64,000 nt of DNA from an uncultured Clostridia bacterium (GCA_934169725.1 CAKPOF010000001.1:372001-436000); one strand, 5' to 3'. Positions 17,532-26,370 are shown, counted from the stretch's first letter. The notes: a model not told the origin generated them from the letters alone. Numbers and translations are program-made.

Positions 17532-17746
17532 GTTACAATTCACAGTTCAAAATATTTAACTTATAAAAATTTAATAATATATTGTTTTGAAATACCGCAT
17601 AAGCGATCAAACGAACGTTAGTGAGTGCGAATTGGAGCAAACTACATACTGGGAATTTTAATATGTGGTTTGCGACACCAAGGTATGAAAAAACAATATA
17701 TTATTAAATTTAAAAACGATTTATTTTATAAACTGTGAATTGTAAC
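17532..17746 (+). mobile_element. MITE-like repeat, complete copy A
   Basis: This 215-bp copy defines the family. Its ends are a perfect 16-bp inverted repeat, GTTACAATTCACAGTT and AACTGTGAATTGTAAC. A second inner inverted pair follows (TTTAATAATATATTGTTTT and AAACAATATATTATTAAA). The GC-richer core has a hairpin in which GCAAACTACATA (from 17637) pairs with TATGTGGTTTGC (to 17673), then CGACACCAAGGTAT. There is no reading frame of note. It fills the gap between pheT and the BrkB-like gene. Confidence 0.88.
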
Positions 17747-17766
17747 ATTAGGGTTAAAGGAGAAAA

Positions 17767-18606
17767 ATGGATAAAAAAATCAAAGAAAAAATTCAAGTTA
17801 TACAAAAGGTAATGAATAACATGAATGAAGATCATATAAGCGAATGCTCAGCTCAATGTTCATATTATACAATATTATCCTTTATTCCATTTATCATTTT
17901 AGTAATAACATTAATACAATATACAGGTATAGAACCACAAACATTATTTGAAGCAATTTCTAAAATTATTCCAGCAAGTATGAATGAAATGGTTTTAGGA
18001 ATTGTTCAAGAAGTGTACTCAAAATCAATAGGGACTATATCTGTTTCTATTATATTTACTATTTTGGCAGCTGGAAGAGGATTATATGCTTTAACAAGTG
18101 GACTGCATTCAGTCTATCACACAAATAACGAAAAAACAGTGTCATATATATATATGAGAATAAAAACTTTTTTTGAAACTATATTATTTATAATTATGAT
18201 TGTATTAGGATTAACAGGACTTGTATTTGGCAATAGATTGAGAGATTTTTCGCAGGAATACTTTGGGAAATTTGAGAATTATAATATGATAATATCAATA
18301 TTAACACAAGTAGGTTTTATATCAGTAACATTTGTTGTATTTTTATTGTTATATAAATATATGCCACGCCATAAAGTGACGTTTAAAAGTCAAGTTTTTG
18401 GAGCTGCATTTGGAGCTATATTTTTAAATATTATATCATTTATATTTTCTAAATATTTAGATATTTTTAAAGGATTTTCTATAACATATGGGAGTTTGAC
18501 AACATTAATGCTTATTATGATGTGGACATACTCATGTTTTTATACAATATTTTTAGGAGCAGAAATAAATAAATTTTTTACAAAAAAATTAAAAAAAATA
18601 AATTAA
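17767..18606 (+). CDS. YihY/BrkB family membrane protein
   Basis: This 279-residue polytopic protein has a short basic N-terminus, a conserved QCSYYTILSFIPFIILVIT first helix and about five further transmembrane helices, including GTISVSIIFTILAAGRGLYAL, GLTGLVFGNRL and the final MMWTYSCFYTIFLGAEINK. These are hallmarks of the YihY/BrkB family (formerly, and wrongly, called RNase BN). The family's function is unsettled. AAAGGAG precedes the ATG. The next membrane-protein gene starts just after its stop codon, so the two are an operon. Confidence 0.9.
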   Translation: MDKKIKEKIQVIQKVMNNMNEDHISECSAQCSYYTILSFIPFIILVITLIQYTGIEPQTLFEAISKIIPASMNEMVLGIVQEVYSKSIGTISVSIIFTILAAGRGLYALTSGLHSVYHTNNEKTVSYIYMRIKTFFETILFIIMIVLGLTGLVFGNRLRDFSQEYFGKFENYNMIISILTQVGFISVTFVVFLLLYKYMPRHKVTFKSQVFGAAFGAIFLNIISFIFSKYLDIFKGFSITYGSLTTLMLIMMWTYSCFYTIFLGAEINKFFTKKLKKIN

Positions 18607-18609
18607 TTT

Positions 18610-19311
18610 ATGGATGGTAATAAAATGGAAGAAATTAAATTATATATATTAATATTTTTTATATATGCAATAGCTGGCTGGATAATGGAAACAACAATGA
18701 TATCAATCAGAAATAAAAAATTTGTAAACAGAGGATTTTTGATAGGACCAGTATGTCCGATATATGGCTATGGTGTTGTATTAGTAAGTTGTTTATTAAA
18801 AAAATATCAAGATGATATGATAATAACATTTTTTATGTCTATTATTATATGTGGATTATTGGAATATTTTACAAGTTATTTTATGGAAAAAATATTTAAA
18901 GCAAGATGGTGGGATTATAGTAGCAAAAAATTTAATATAAATGGAAGAATATGTTTGGATAATCTAATATTATTTGGTTTTGCGAGTTGCTTTATTGTAT
19001 ATATTGTAAATCCTTTTTTAATAAATAAAATAAATATGATTCCAAGTAATATACAAACTATTATAATATGCATTCTTTTAGCAATACATTTAATAGATAA
19101 TATTATATCATATAAAATTATTCTTAATTTAAAACAAGTATCTAATGAAATAAAAGATAATACTATAGAAATTTCAGAAAAGGTTAGAAATATTATACAT
19201 AATAAATCTATTTTCCATAGAAGATTAGTAAATGCATTTCCTAATATAAAAGAGAGGGTGCAGTTTACTAAATGGACAATAAAAGAAAAAATAGATAAGC
19301 TAAAATTATAA
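18610..19311 (+). CDS. CmpB-type putative ABC transporter permease (PF06541-like)
   Basis: The 233-residue membrane protein begins with a hydrophobic helix containing YAIAGWIMETT, then RGFLIGPVCPIYGYGVV, IICGLLEYFTSYFMEKIF and KARWWDYSSKKFNINGR. These conserved blocks identify the family annotated as putative ABC-transporter type IV. It has about five transmembrane helices and a charged cytoplasmic C-terminus. Start could be ATG 18610 or ATG 18625; GGATGGT favours the second. The family name implies a transporter, but direct functional data are sparse. Co-transcribed with the BrkB-like gene. Confidence 0.85.
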   Translation: MDGNKMEEIKLYILIFFIYAIAGWIMETTMISIRNKKFVNRGFLIGPVCPIYGYGVVLVSCLLKKYQDDMIITFFMSIIICGLLEYFTSYFMEKIFKARWWDYSSKKFNINGRICLDNLILFGFASCFIVYIVNPFLINKINMIPSNIQTIIICILLAIHLIDNIISYKIILNLKQVSNEIKDNTIEISEKVRNIIHNKSIFHRRLVNAFPNIKERVQFTKWTIKEKIDKLKL

Positions 19312-19321
19312 TACATTGTGT

Positions 19322-19536
19322 GTTACAATTTACGATTTTAAATATTCGATTTATAAAAATTTGATAATATATTGTTTTGAAATAACCGCGTAAGCAACCA
19401 AACGAACGAAAGTGAGTGCGAATTGGAGCAAACAACATACTAGTAATTTTAATATGTGGTTTGCGACAACAAGGTATGAAAAACAATATATTATCAAATT
19501 TAAAAATGATTTAGTTTATAAACTGTAAATTGTAAC
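19322..19536 (+). mobile_element. MITE-like repeat, copy B
   Basis: Same orientation and length as copy A, with ends GTTACAATTTACGATT and AACTGTAAATTGTAAC and the core CGAATTGGAGCAAACAACAT. It has a few substitutions (CGACAACAAGG for CGACACCAAGG). It separates the CmpB-like gene from the promoter of the SRP operon. Confidence 0.85.
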
Positions 19537-19575
19537 TATGAATTAATATTAATAGAATAAAAATTAATAAAAGTA

Positions 19576-19604
19576 TTGACATTTTTATAAAAATAGTGTA
19601 AAGT
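19576..19604 (+). promoter_or_regulatory. Promoter of the ylxM-ffh operon
   Basis: TTGACA and TAAAGT with a 17-base spacer, 34 bases upstream of ylxM. Confidence 0.65.
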
Positions 19605-19637
19605 ATATTTACATTACATTTAAAGGAGTAGTTATTT

Positions 19638-19988
19638 ATGGAAAAAAATGTTGAGATTTGTATATTGTATGATTTATATGGCAAAATTTTAACTGATAAA
19701 CAATCTGAATTTATAGATAACTATTATAATAATGATTTATCTTTAGCAGAAATTGCAGAAAATAATAAAATAACAAGACAAGCTGTTAGAGATAATATAA
19801 AAAAAGCTGAAAAAAAACTTTTTGAATATGAAGAAAAATTATCTTTTATGAAAAAAATGTTAAATCAAGAAAAAAAAATAGAACAAATTTTAATACAATT
19901 AAATGAAGTTAAAAGTGAAATTGATAATTCAAAATTAAAAGATGTTTTAGAGAATATGAAAAATGAAATTAATGATTTAATTTTATAA
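19638..19988 (+). CDS. ylxM: YlxM-family helix-turn-helix protein (UPF0122)
   Basis: The 116-residue protein shows the sigma-like helix-turn-helix of UPF0122: ILYDLYGKILTDKQSEFID, then LSLAEIAENNKITRQAVRDN around residues 35-54. A charged coiled-coil tail follows. YlxM homologues bind the signal recognition particle and stimulate its GTPase, and the gene classically precedes ffh. Here ffh starts 18 bases downstream, which makes the assignment secure. Confidence 0.93.
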   Translation: MEKNVEICILYDLYGKILTDKQSEFIDNYYNNDLSLAEIAENNKITRQAVRDNIKKAEKKLFEYEEKLSFMKKMLNQEKKIEQILIQLNEVKSEIDNSKLKDVLENMKNEINDLIL

Positions 19989-20006
19989 AGAATGGAGTTG
20001 AAAACT

Positions 20007-21359
20007 ATGGCTTTTGAAGGGTTATCTTCTAGATTACAAGAAATAACAAGAAAGATTAGAGGAAAGGCAAGAATAACTGAATCTGATTTAAAAGAAATGT
20101 TAAGAGAAGTAAAACTTGCATTACTAGAAGCTGATGTTAATTATAAAATAGTTAAAGAATTTATAAATACAATTCAGGAAAAAGCATTGGGACAAGATGT
20201 ATTAAAATCTTTAACTCCAGGTCAACAAGTAGTAAAGATAGTAAAAGATGAATTAGTAGAATTATTAGGAGGCCAAACAAGTCAAATTAGTTTTACGCCA
20301 AATCCTCCAACTATAATAATGTTAGTAGGTTTGCAAGGTTCTGGTAAAACAACAACATCAGGTAAGTTAGCTAATTTACTTAGAAAACAAGGAAAAAAGC
20401 CGTTATTAGTAGCATGTGATGTATATAGACCTGCAGCTATAAAGCAATTGCAAGTTGTTGGTGCACAATTAAATATACCAGTTTTTGCAAATGAAAATTC
20501 AAAAGATGTTGTACATATTGCTAGACAGGCGTTATCAGTTGCAATGTCAAAAATGAATGATGTTGTTATATTAGATACTGCTGGTAGACTTCATATAGAT
20601 GAAGAATTAATGGATGAATTAAAAAGAGTAAAGTCAAATATTAAACCTCATGAAATATTATTAGTTGTAGATAGTATGACAGGACAAGATGCAGTAAATG
20701 TTGCAAAAAGTTTTAATGAAGCAGTTGGAATCGATGGTATTGTATTAACCAAACTGGATGGTGATACAAGAGGTGGTGCAGCACTTTCTGTAAAAAAGGT
20801 TACAGGAAAACCTATTAAATTTGCAGCAACAGGAGAAAAATTAAGTGATATAGAAGTTTTTCATCCAGATAGAATGGCACAAAGAATTCTCGGAATGGGA
20901 GACATTTTAGCAGTTATAGAAAAGGCAGAAGAGTCATTTGATATGGAGCAAGCTGAAAAAATTGAAAAACAATTAAAGAAAAAAGAAATAGATTTGGATG
21001 ATTATTTAACACAAATAAGACAGATAAAGAAAATGGGTTCTTTTTCTTCATTATTAAAATTAATACCTGGAATGAATCAAATAAAAGATTTAAAGGTAGA
21101 TGATAAAGAGTTTGGAAGAATAGAAGCAATTATATGCTCTATGACAAAAGAAGAAAAAAGAAATACTAAATTATTAAATGCTAGTAGAAGACAAAGAATT
21201 GCTAAAGGAAGTGGAACAACAGTTCAAGATATAAACAAATTTATAAAATCTTTTGAAATGACTCAAAAAATGATGAAAAAAATGAAAAGTAATAAAGGCG
21301 GAATGAAAAAAATGCTAAAGGGATTAGATGAAAATACTTTAAAGAATTTCAAATTTTAA
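20007..21359 (+). CDS. ffh: Signal recognition particle GTPase Ffh
   Basis: The 450-residue protein has the four-helix N domain (FEGLSSRLQEITRKIRG), the GTPase G domain with G1 GLQGSGKTTTSGKLA near residue 105, the DVYRPAA block, G3 DTAGRLH, G4 TKLDGDTRGG, and a Met-rich M domain at the C-terminus (FEMTQKMMKKMKSNKGG) that binds SRP RNA and signal peptides. The true start is ATG 20007 behind GGAG, not the in-frame ATG five codons earlier. Acts in co-translational targeting of membrane proteins. Confidence 0.97.
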   Translation: MAFEGLSSRLQEITRKIRGKARITESDLKEMLREVKLALLEADVNYKIVKEFINTIQEKALGQDVLKSLTPGQQVVKIVKDELVELLGGQTSQISFTPNPPTIIMLVGLQGSGKTTTSGKLANLLRKQGKKPLLVACDVYRPAAIKQLQVVGAQLNIPVFANENSKDVVHIARQALSVAMSKMNDVVILDTAGRLHIDEELMDELKRVKSNIKPHEILLVVDSMTGQDAVNVAKSFNEAVGIDGIVLTKLDGDTRGGAALSVKKVTGKPIKFAATGEKLSDIEVFHPDRMAQRILGMGDILAVIEKAEESFDMEQAEKIEKQLKKKEIDLDDYLTQIRQIKKMGSFSSLLKLIPGMNQIKDLKVDDKEFGRIEAIICSMTKEEKRNTKLLNASRRQRIAKGSGTTVQDINKFIKSFEMTQKMMKKMKSNKGGMKKMLKGLDENTLKNFKF

Positions 21360-21456
21360 AGTAGATAAATATATGTTATTAAGTTTTTAAGTTTATATAA
21401 ATATAAAGTAATTAAATAAATTTTTTAATTACAAAAAAATTAGGAGGTGAATATAA

Positions 21457-21690
21457 ATGGTAAAAATAAGATTACAAAGACAAGGAAAGAAAAAAGCTCC
21501 ATTCTATCATATAGTTGTAGCTGATTCAAAATCTCCAAGAGATGGAAGAATCATAGAAAAAATAGGAACATACAATCCGATGACAGATCCAGCAACAATA
21601 GTTTTAGATCAAGAAAAAGTTGAAAAATGGATAAAAAATGGTGCAAAACCAACAGACACAGTAAAAAAATTAATCGAAAAAGCAAAATAA
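21457..21690 (+). CDS. rpsP: 30S ribosomal protein S16
   Basis: The 77-residue length is standard. The sequence MVKIRLQRQGKKKAPFYHIV and SPRDGRIIEKIGTYNP is diagnostic of S16, a small-subunit assembly protein. AGGAGGTG precedes the ATG. Its place between ffh and khpA is the canonical Firmicute order. Confidence 0.97.
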   Translation: MVKIRLQRQGKKKAPFYHIVVADSKSPRDGRIIEKIGTYNPMTDPATIVLDQEKVEKWIKNGAKPTDTVKKLIEKAK

Positions 21691-21745
21691 TTATTTAAAT
21701 TCTTTAATACGCTGAAAGATAGACAAATAAAAGTTGGAGGAATTT

Positions 21746-21976
21746 ATGGAAAATTTTTTGAAAATTATTATTTCTAATTTAGTTGATGATAAATCTGCTG
21801 TTGAAATACAAACAATAGAAGATGAAAAAACAATAAAATTTGAAGTAAAAGTAGCCCAAGAAGATATGGGAAAAGTAATAGGTAGGCAAGGTAGAATAGC
21901 CCAATCTATTAGAAATGTTATGAAGGCTGTTGCTAATAAAGAACATAAAAAAGCTACAGTTGAATTTTTAGGATAA
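21746..21976 (+). CDS. khpA: KH-domain RNA-binding protein KhpA
   Basis: The 76-residue single KH domain has the RNA-binding GKVIGRQGR loop (GxxG) near residue 45. KhpA (YlqC) works with KhpB/EloR in RNA binding and cell-elongation control. The frame is open from an in-frame TTG at 21734, but that codon is part of the GGAGG ribosome binding site, so ATG 21746 is the start. Sits in the usual rpsP-khpA-rimM order. Confidence 0.93.
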   Translation: MENFLKIIISNLVDDKSAVEIQTIEDEKTIKFEVKVAQEDMGKVIGRQGRIAQSIRNVMKAVANKEHKKATVEFLG

Positions 21977-21992
21977 TAGGAGTAAAAACAAT

Positions 21993-22499
21993 ATGCTACC
22001 TAATCTAGAAATAGGTCAAATTGTAAATACATTTGGAATAAAAGGAATGGTTAAAGTAAAACCTTTTACTGATGATGTAAATAGATTTGATAAATTAAAA
22101 GAAGTATATATCAAAAATAACAATAATACAAAGATATATGAAATTGAAGAAGTAAAATATCATAAAAATATGGTTTTAATAAAATTTAAAGGTATAGATA
22201 AAGTTGAACAAGCAGAATTATTACGAAATAGTTATTTATTGATTTCCAGAGATTCTGTAGATGAACTAGAAGAAGGAAGATACTATATAGTAGATTTGAT
22301 TGGAATTAATGTATATACTGATGAACAAGTTTTGTTAGGAACTTTAGATGATATATTTAATACTGGAAGCAATGACATATATGTTGTTAAAAGTAAAGAA
22401 GGAAAGCAAATTCTTTTACCAGCAATAGGGGATGTTATAAAAAACATAGATATAGAAAATAAAAAAATGACAGTACATTTATTGCCTGGATTAATCTAA
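21993..22499 (+). CDS. rimM: Ribosome maturation factor RimM
   Basis: The 168-residue protein has the N-terminal beta-barrel domain (LEIGQIVNTFGIKGMVKVKP, residues 5-24) and a C-terminal PRC-barrel domain (EEGRYYIVDLIGINVY, then NDIYVV and ILLPAIGDVI). RimM binds S19 and matures the head of the 30S subunit. trmD follows after 12 bases, the conserved arrangement. Confidence 0.96.
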   Translation: MLPNLEIGQIVNTFGIKGMVKVKPFTDDVNRFDKLKEVYIKNNNNTKIYEIEEVKYHKNMVLIKFKGIDKVEQAELLRNSYLLISRDSVDELEEGRYYIVDLIGINVYTDEQVLLGTLDDIFNTGSNDIYVVKSKEGKQILLPAIGDVIKNIDIENKKMTVHLLPGLI

Positions 22500-22511
22500 A
22501 AGGAGTTTTAT

Positions 22512-23174
22512 ATGAAATTTGATGTTTTAACATTATTTCCTGAAATGTTTAATACTTTAAATCAAAGTATTATAGGAAAAGCGATTGAAAAAAGTATTAT
22601 AAATATTAATTTAATTAATATTAGAGATTTTTCAAAAAATAAACATAAAAAAGTAGATGATACTCCATATGGTGGTGGAGCAGGTATGGTTATAAAACCT
22701 GATGTTGTATATGATGCATATAAATCAATTAAAGATAAAAATGCAAAGGTCATATATATGTCACCACAAGGAAAGAAATTAAACCAAGAAAAAGTAGAAG
22801 AACTTGCAAAAGAACGTCATTTAATTATACTTTGTGGACATTATGAAGGAATAGACCAAAGAGTACTTGATGAGATAGTAGATGAGGAAATATCTATAGG
22901 TGATTATGTGTTAACAGGCGGAGAATTACCAGCAATGGTTTTAATAGATAGTGTAAGTAGATACATAGAAGGCGTTTTAACACATGAATCGATATCTGAA
23001 GAAAGTTTTTCAAATGGACTTTTGGAATATCCTCAATATACTCGTCCAGAAGTATTTAATGGTATAAAAGTTCCAGAAGTACTACTTTCTGGACATCATG
23101 AAAATATAAATAAATGGCGAAAAGAACAGTCTTTAAAAATAACTAAGAAAAAAAGACCAGAATTATTAAAATAA
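22512..23174 (+). CDS. trmD: tRNA (guanine-N1-)-methyltransferase TrmD
   Basis: The 220-residue protein carries the SPOUT trefoil-knot motifs: FDVLTLFPEMF at the N-terminus, DDTPYGGGAGMV near residue 50, ILCGHYEGIDQRVLD near residue 104 and SIGDYVLTGGELPAMV near residue 131. It makes m1G37 in tRNAs that read CNN codons, preventing +1 frameshifting. It overlaps no gene, and rplS follows after 23 bases. Confidence 0.97.
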   Translation: MKFDVLTLFPEMFNTLNQSIIGKAIEKSIININLINIRDFSKNKHKKVDDTPYGGGAGMVIKPDVVYDAYKSIKDKNAKVIYMSPQGKKLNQEKVEELAKERHLIILCGHYEGIDQRVLDEIVDEEISIGDYVLTGGELPAMVLIDSVSRYIEGVLTHESISEESFSNGLLEYPQYTRPEVFNGIKVPEVLLSGHHENINKWRKEQSLKITKKKRPELLK

Positions 23175-23197
23175 AGAGAAAAGGAGGAATTTCTGAA

Positions 23198-23704
23198 ATG
23201 GATATTATAAAATCAATTGAACATGAACAATTGAAAAATAGAATACCAGAATTAAAAGTTGGTAATACAGTAAAAGTTCACGTAAGAATAAAAGAAGGAA
23301 ATAAGGAAAGAATCCAAGTTTTCGAAGGAATTATTATAAAAGTACAAGGTGGAGGAGTAAATCAAACATTTACAGTTAGAAAAACTTCTTATGGAGTAGG
23401 AGTTGAAAAAACATTTTTAGTACATTCTCCATTAGTAGAAAAAGTTGAATTAGTAAGAGTTGGTAAAGCTAGAAGAGCTAAATTGTATTATCTAAGAGAT
23501 AGAGTTGGTAAAGCTGCTAAAACTAAGGAAAAAATTGGTGCAAGAATTGAAAACAGAGAAATTATAATCAAAGAAGATATAACTGAAGAAACAGCACCAG
23601 AAGAAGCTCCAGCAGTAGAAACAGAAAAACCAATCGTTGAAGAAACTGTAGATACAGTAAAAGAAGAAACAGTTGAAACTGTTAAAGAAGATAAAAAAGA
23701 TTAA
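23198..23704 (+). CDS. rplS: 50S ribosomal protein L19 with acidic tail
   Basis: Residues 1 to about 120 are a normal L19 (RIPELKVGNTVKVHVRIKEG, GVEKTFLVHSPLVEKVELVR, KARRAKLYYLRD). L19 lies at the interface between subunits. The gene is longer than the usual 115 or so residues: a tail of roughly 45 residues rich in E, T, V, A and P (EETVDTVKEETVETVKED) with short internal repeats follows. Such tails occur on L19 in some Clostridia; their role is unknown. Last gene of the operon, with a terminator just after it. Confidence 0.95.
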   Translation: MDIIKSIEHEQLKNRIPELKVGNTVKVHVRIKEGNKERIQVFEGIIIKVQGGGVNQTFTVRKTSYGVGVEKTFLVHSPLVEKVELVRVGKARRAKLYYLRDRVGKAAKTKEKIGARIENREIIIKEDITEETAPEEAPAVETEKPIVEETVDTVKEETVETVKEDKKD

Positions 23705-23709
23705 TAATT

Positions 23710-23740
23710 TAAAAAATCACGAATTATTCGTGATTTTTTA
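23710..23740 (+). terminator. Bidirectional terminator, rplS/dapB
   Basis: AAAAAATCACGAAT pairs with ATTCGTGATTTTTT with a minimal loop; T-runs in both directions serve convergent rplS and dapB. Confidence 0.85.
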
Positions 23741-24490
23741 AATTTTACAAATATCTTCCATAGAATATAAACCTGAAGATTTATTAACTATAAATTTAGT
23801 AGCTTTTAAAGCACCTTCAGCAAAAATATTTCTGGAAAAACTAGTATGTTTTATTTCAAATGTTTCAAAATTTCCTATAAATTGAACAGAATGTTCACCA
23901 ACAATGTTTCCACCTCTTATAGAAGAAATACCAATTTCATTTTTATTTCTTTTTTCATGTTTATCATGTCTATTATATTCGCAATAATGTGTATTATCTA
24001 AAGCAGTATTAATACTATCGGCTAACATTTGTGCTGTACCACTTGGACTGTCAATTTTTCTATTATGATGTGCCTCTATAATTTCAATATCTGTATTTTT
24101 CATTAATGGAGCTAGCCATGTTACTATTTTTTTCATAATCATAATGTCAAAAGACATATTTGCAGATTTAAATATTGGAATTATATTACTTGCTTCTTCT
24201 ATTATACTATTTTCTTTATCAGAAAAACCTGTTGTTGCTATAACGATAGGGATTTTATTTGTTTTTGCATATTTTAATATATTTAAAGTTGCGACAGGAA
24301 GAGAAAAGTCAATAATTACATCAGGTTTTACATTTATATCATCTATATTATTGAATATAGGAAATTTAGAACTATTAGAAGCTGTCCTATCGAAACCAGC
24401 AATAATATCTAATTCTTCATTTTCTTTTATTAAATCGCAAACTACATGTCCCATTTTTCCATTGCAACCATTTACTAATATTTTTATCAT
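23738..24490 (-). CDS. dapB: 4-hydroxy-tetrahydrodipicolinate reductase
   Basis: The 250-residue protein has the N-terminal Rossmann motif VNGCNGKMGHVV and the catalytic and substrate-binding segment EAHHNRKIDSPSGTAQML near residue 150, the DapB signature (H-H-x3-K-x-D-S-P-S-G-T). It reduces the DapA product in lysine and diaminopimelate synthesis, needed for peptidoglycan. Encoded next to dapA in the same direction, but a MITE-like repeat lies between them. Confidence 0.96.
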   Translation of the reverse strand: MIKILVNGCNGKMGHVVCDLIKENEELDIIAGFDRTASNSSKFPIFNNIDDINVKPDVIIDFSLPVATLNILKYAKTNKIPIVIATTGFSDKENSIIEEASNIIPIFKSANMSFDIMIMKKIVTWLAPLMKNTDIEIIEAHHNRKIDSPSGTAQMLADSINTALDNTHYCEYNRHDKHEKRNKNEIGISSIRGGNIVGEHSVQFIGNFETFEIKHTSFSRNIFAEGALKATKFIVNKSSGLYSMEDICKI

Positions 24491-24526
24491 TTAATACCTC
24501 CATTTATTACTAAACATATTAATAGA

Positions 24527-24748
24527 TATAAAATTCACAGTTTACAAAACACATTATTCTTAATTTGATAATATATTTATAAGTTTTTTTATACCTTGGT
24601 GTCGCAAACCACATATTAAAATTACTAGTATGTAGTTTGCTCCAAATCGCACTCATTAACGTTCGTTTGATCGCTTACGCGGTATTTCAAAACAATATAA
24701 ATATATTATCAAATTTTTAGTAAATTGTTAAGAACTGTGAATTTTAAC
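24527..24748 (-). mobile_element. MITE-like repeat, copy C
   Basis: A reverse-oriented copy of about 220 bp with ends TATAAAATTCACAGTT and AACTGTGAATTTTAAC and the core ATACCTTGGTGTCGCAAACC. The inner A/T arms differ slightly from other copies (TATATTTATAAG). It lies within the dapA-dapB gap and may affect read-through from dapA to dapB. Confidence 0.85.
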
Positions 24749-24751
24749 AAT

Positions 24752-25630
24752 TTATATTAATTTATTTAATTTATCAATTAAAATAGTTTCTTTATCTTTA
24801 GATAAAGGTGTAAGCGGTAATCTAGGAATTCCAAAATTAAAGCCTATATGATTTAGAGCAGATTTTACAGGAATAGGATTTACTTCTGAAAAAAGTGAAT
24901 CAATTAAAGGTAAAGCTTTTAATTGCATTTGGATAGCTTTTTCAATATTACCATCAAAAAAGTTTTGAATCATATTATGTGTATATTTTGGTTTTACATT
25001 TGATAAAACAGAAATAACGCCAAGACCTCCCAATGATAATACAGGTAAAACCTGATCATCATTACCAGAATATATATTTAAATTATTACCACACAAATGT
25101 GCTATTTGAGCAACTTGAGACAAATTACCGCTCGCCTCTTTAATTGCTACAATATTTTCAATTTTTGAAAGTTCAAAGCAAGTTTGAGGTAAGATATTAA
25201 CTCCAGTTCTACTTGGCACATTATACAGAATGATTGGTAATGATACATTTTTGGCAATTTCTTTATAATGATTAATAAGTCCTTTTTGGGTGCATTTATT
25301 GTAATATGGTGTTACAATTAAAAGACCATCTACACCAAGTTGCTCTGCTTTTTTTGAATTCTCAATAACTTTTGCAGTATTATTTCCGCCAGTGCCTGCA
25401 ATGATAGGAATTTTACCGTTTGAAGTTTTTACAGCACATGAGATAATTTCTTCTTTTTCTTTTTCTGACATTGTTGAAGATTCACCTGTAGTACCACAAA
25501 CAATAATTGCATCAGCATTGTTTTTAATTTGGAATTTTAATAATTTTTCAAATTCTTTTAAATTAATACCATTTTCGTCAAATGGTGTACTAATAGCTGT
25601 TCCACAGCCCTTAAATAAAATTTTTTTCAT
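24752..25630 (-). CDS. dapA: 4-hydroxy-tetrahydrodipicolinate synthase
   Basis: The 292-residue TIM-barrel protein shows GTTGESSTMSEKEKEEII, the catalytic tyrosine region PIILYNVPSRTGVN and the Schiff-base lysine in VAIKEASGNLSQV. It condenses pyruvate with aspartate semialdehyde, the first committed step to diaminopimelate and lysine. AAGGTGAT precedes the ATG. It is upstream of dapB in the same orientation. Confidence 0.96.
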   Translation of the reverse strand: MKKILFKGCGTAISTPFDENGINLKEFEKLLKFQIKNNADAIIVCGTTGESSTMSEKEKEEIISCAVKTSNGKIPIIAGTGGNNTAKVIENSKKAEQLGVDGLLIVTPYYNKCTQKGLINHYKEIAKNVSLPIILYNVPSRTGVNILPQTCFELSKIENIVAIKEASGNLSQVAQIAHLCGNNLNIYSGNDDQVLPVLSLGGLGVISVLSNVKPKYTHNMIQNFFDGNIEKAIQMQLKALPLIDSLFSEVNPIPVKSALNHIGFNFGIPRLPLTPLSKDKETILIDKLNKLI

Positions 25631-25740
25631 AAAATCACCTTATTAAAAAAAGTAGATAAAAAATATATTTATATTTTTTACCTACAGACATTATATTACA
25701 AAAAACTGAAAAAGAGAATAATTTATAGAAAATATTTCAA

Positions 25741-26265
25741 TTAAACTCTAATTATTAACAAACTTAAAAATAAATATGCATATCTAAAAGCTTTTTTCAT
25801 AAAGAATCTTGTTTTTAAAACTTTGAAAGTTTCAGAAATAGCACAATATTTATCTACAAAAGTTAATATAAAACCCTCGATAGAACTAGGAAATTGTAAT
25901 GTTACAGGCCACATATGAGTTATAATCATATTTTTTTCTTTTTCGTTTAGATCAAATAATTTACAAGCATTTTTACAAGCTAATTTTCCGTGAGTAAAGG
26001 CATGTAATCCTTTTCTATCAGGTTGACGAACCCTCCAATCGTATAAAAATAAATCATGTAACATACCTGCTCTTGCTGCAGAAATATAGTCTAAATGGAA
26101 TTTCTTACAAATTAGATAACAGTAAAAAGAAACCATAAGACAATGATCAAAGCAAGTTGTTTCATAATGCTGTCTAAAATTTTTCATTTTTTGAACAGTA
26201 CTATTATTTATTAATTCTTCAATTATATTTAAAAATTCTTTATCATTTATATTCAAATTATCCAT
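25741..26265 (-). CDS. HD-domain phosphohydrolase-like protein
   Basis: The 174-residue protein has the HD signature in order: FRQHYETTCFDHCLMVS (H), AARAGMLHDLFLYDW (HD) and the later MIITHMWPVTL and FVDKYCAISE (H, D). This indicates a metal-dependent phosphohydrolase of unknown substrate. A hydrophobic C-terminus (YAYLFLSLLI) is unusual. Start 26265 is chosen because AAGAGG is nine bases upstream, versus three for the ATG two codons earlier. It has its own promoter. Confidence 0.8.
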   Translation of the reverse strand: MDNLNINDKEFLNIIEELINNSTVQKMKNFRQHYETTCFDHCLMVSFYCYLICKKFHLDYISAARAGMLHDLFLYDWRVRQPDRKGLHAFTHGKLACKNACKLFDLNEKEKNMIITHMWPVTLQFPSSIEGFILTFVDKYCAISETFKVLKTRFFMKKAFRYAYLFLSLLIIRV

Positions 26266-26303
26266 ACACATATACCTCTTAATATAATATGATCCATAAA
26301 TTG

Positions 26304-26332
26304 ATTATACCATAAAAAGTTAATATAGTAAA
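26304..26332 (-). promoter_or_regulatory. Promoter of the HD-domain gene
   Basis: Reverse strand: TTTACT and TATAAT with a 17-base spacer, about 40 bases before the start codon. Confidence 0.55.
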
Positions 26333-26370
26333 TTAGTTGAAGAAAGAATAATTATGTAATATAATGTAGA

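Noticed and set aside
17532..17746. Repeat family considered as CRISPR or as an RNA gene array
   Set aside because: Copies are single, kilobases apart, in both orientations and have inverted ends; there is no repeat-spacer pattern and no cas gene in the window.
17532..17746. Repeat family considered as ordinary terminators
   Set aside because: The copies share some 200 bases of sequence and have target-site duplications, which simple terminators would not.
24491..24751. Riboswitch for lysine upstream of dapB
   Set aside because: The gap is filled by repeat copy C and shows no lysine riboswitch features.
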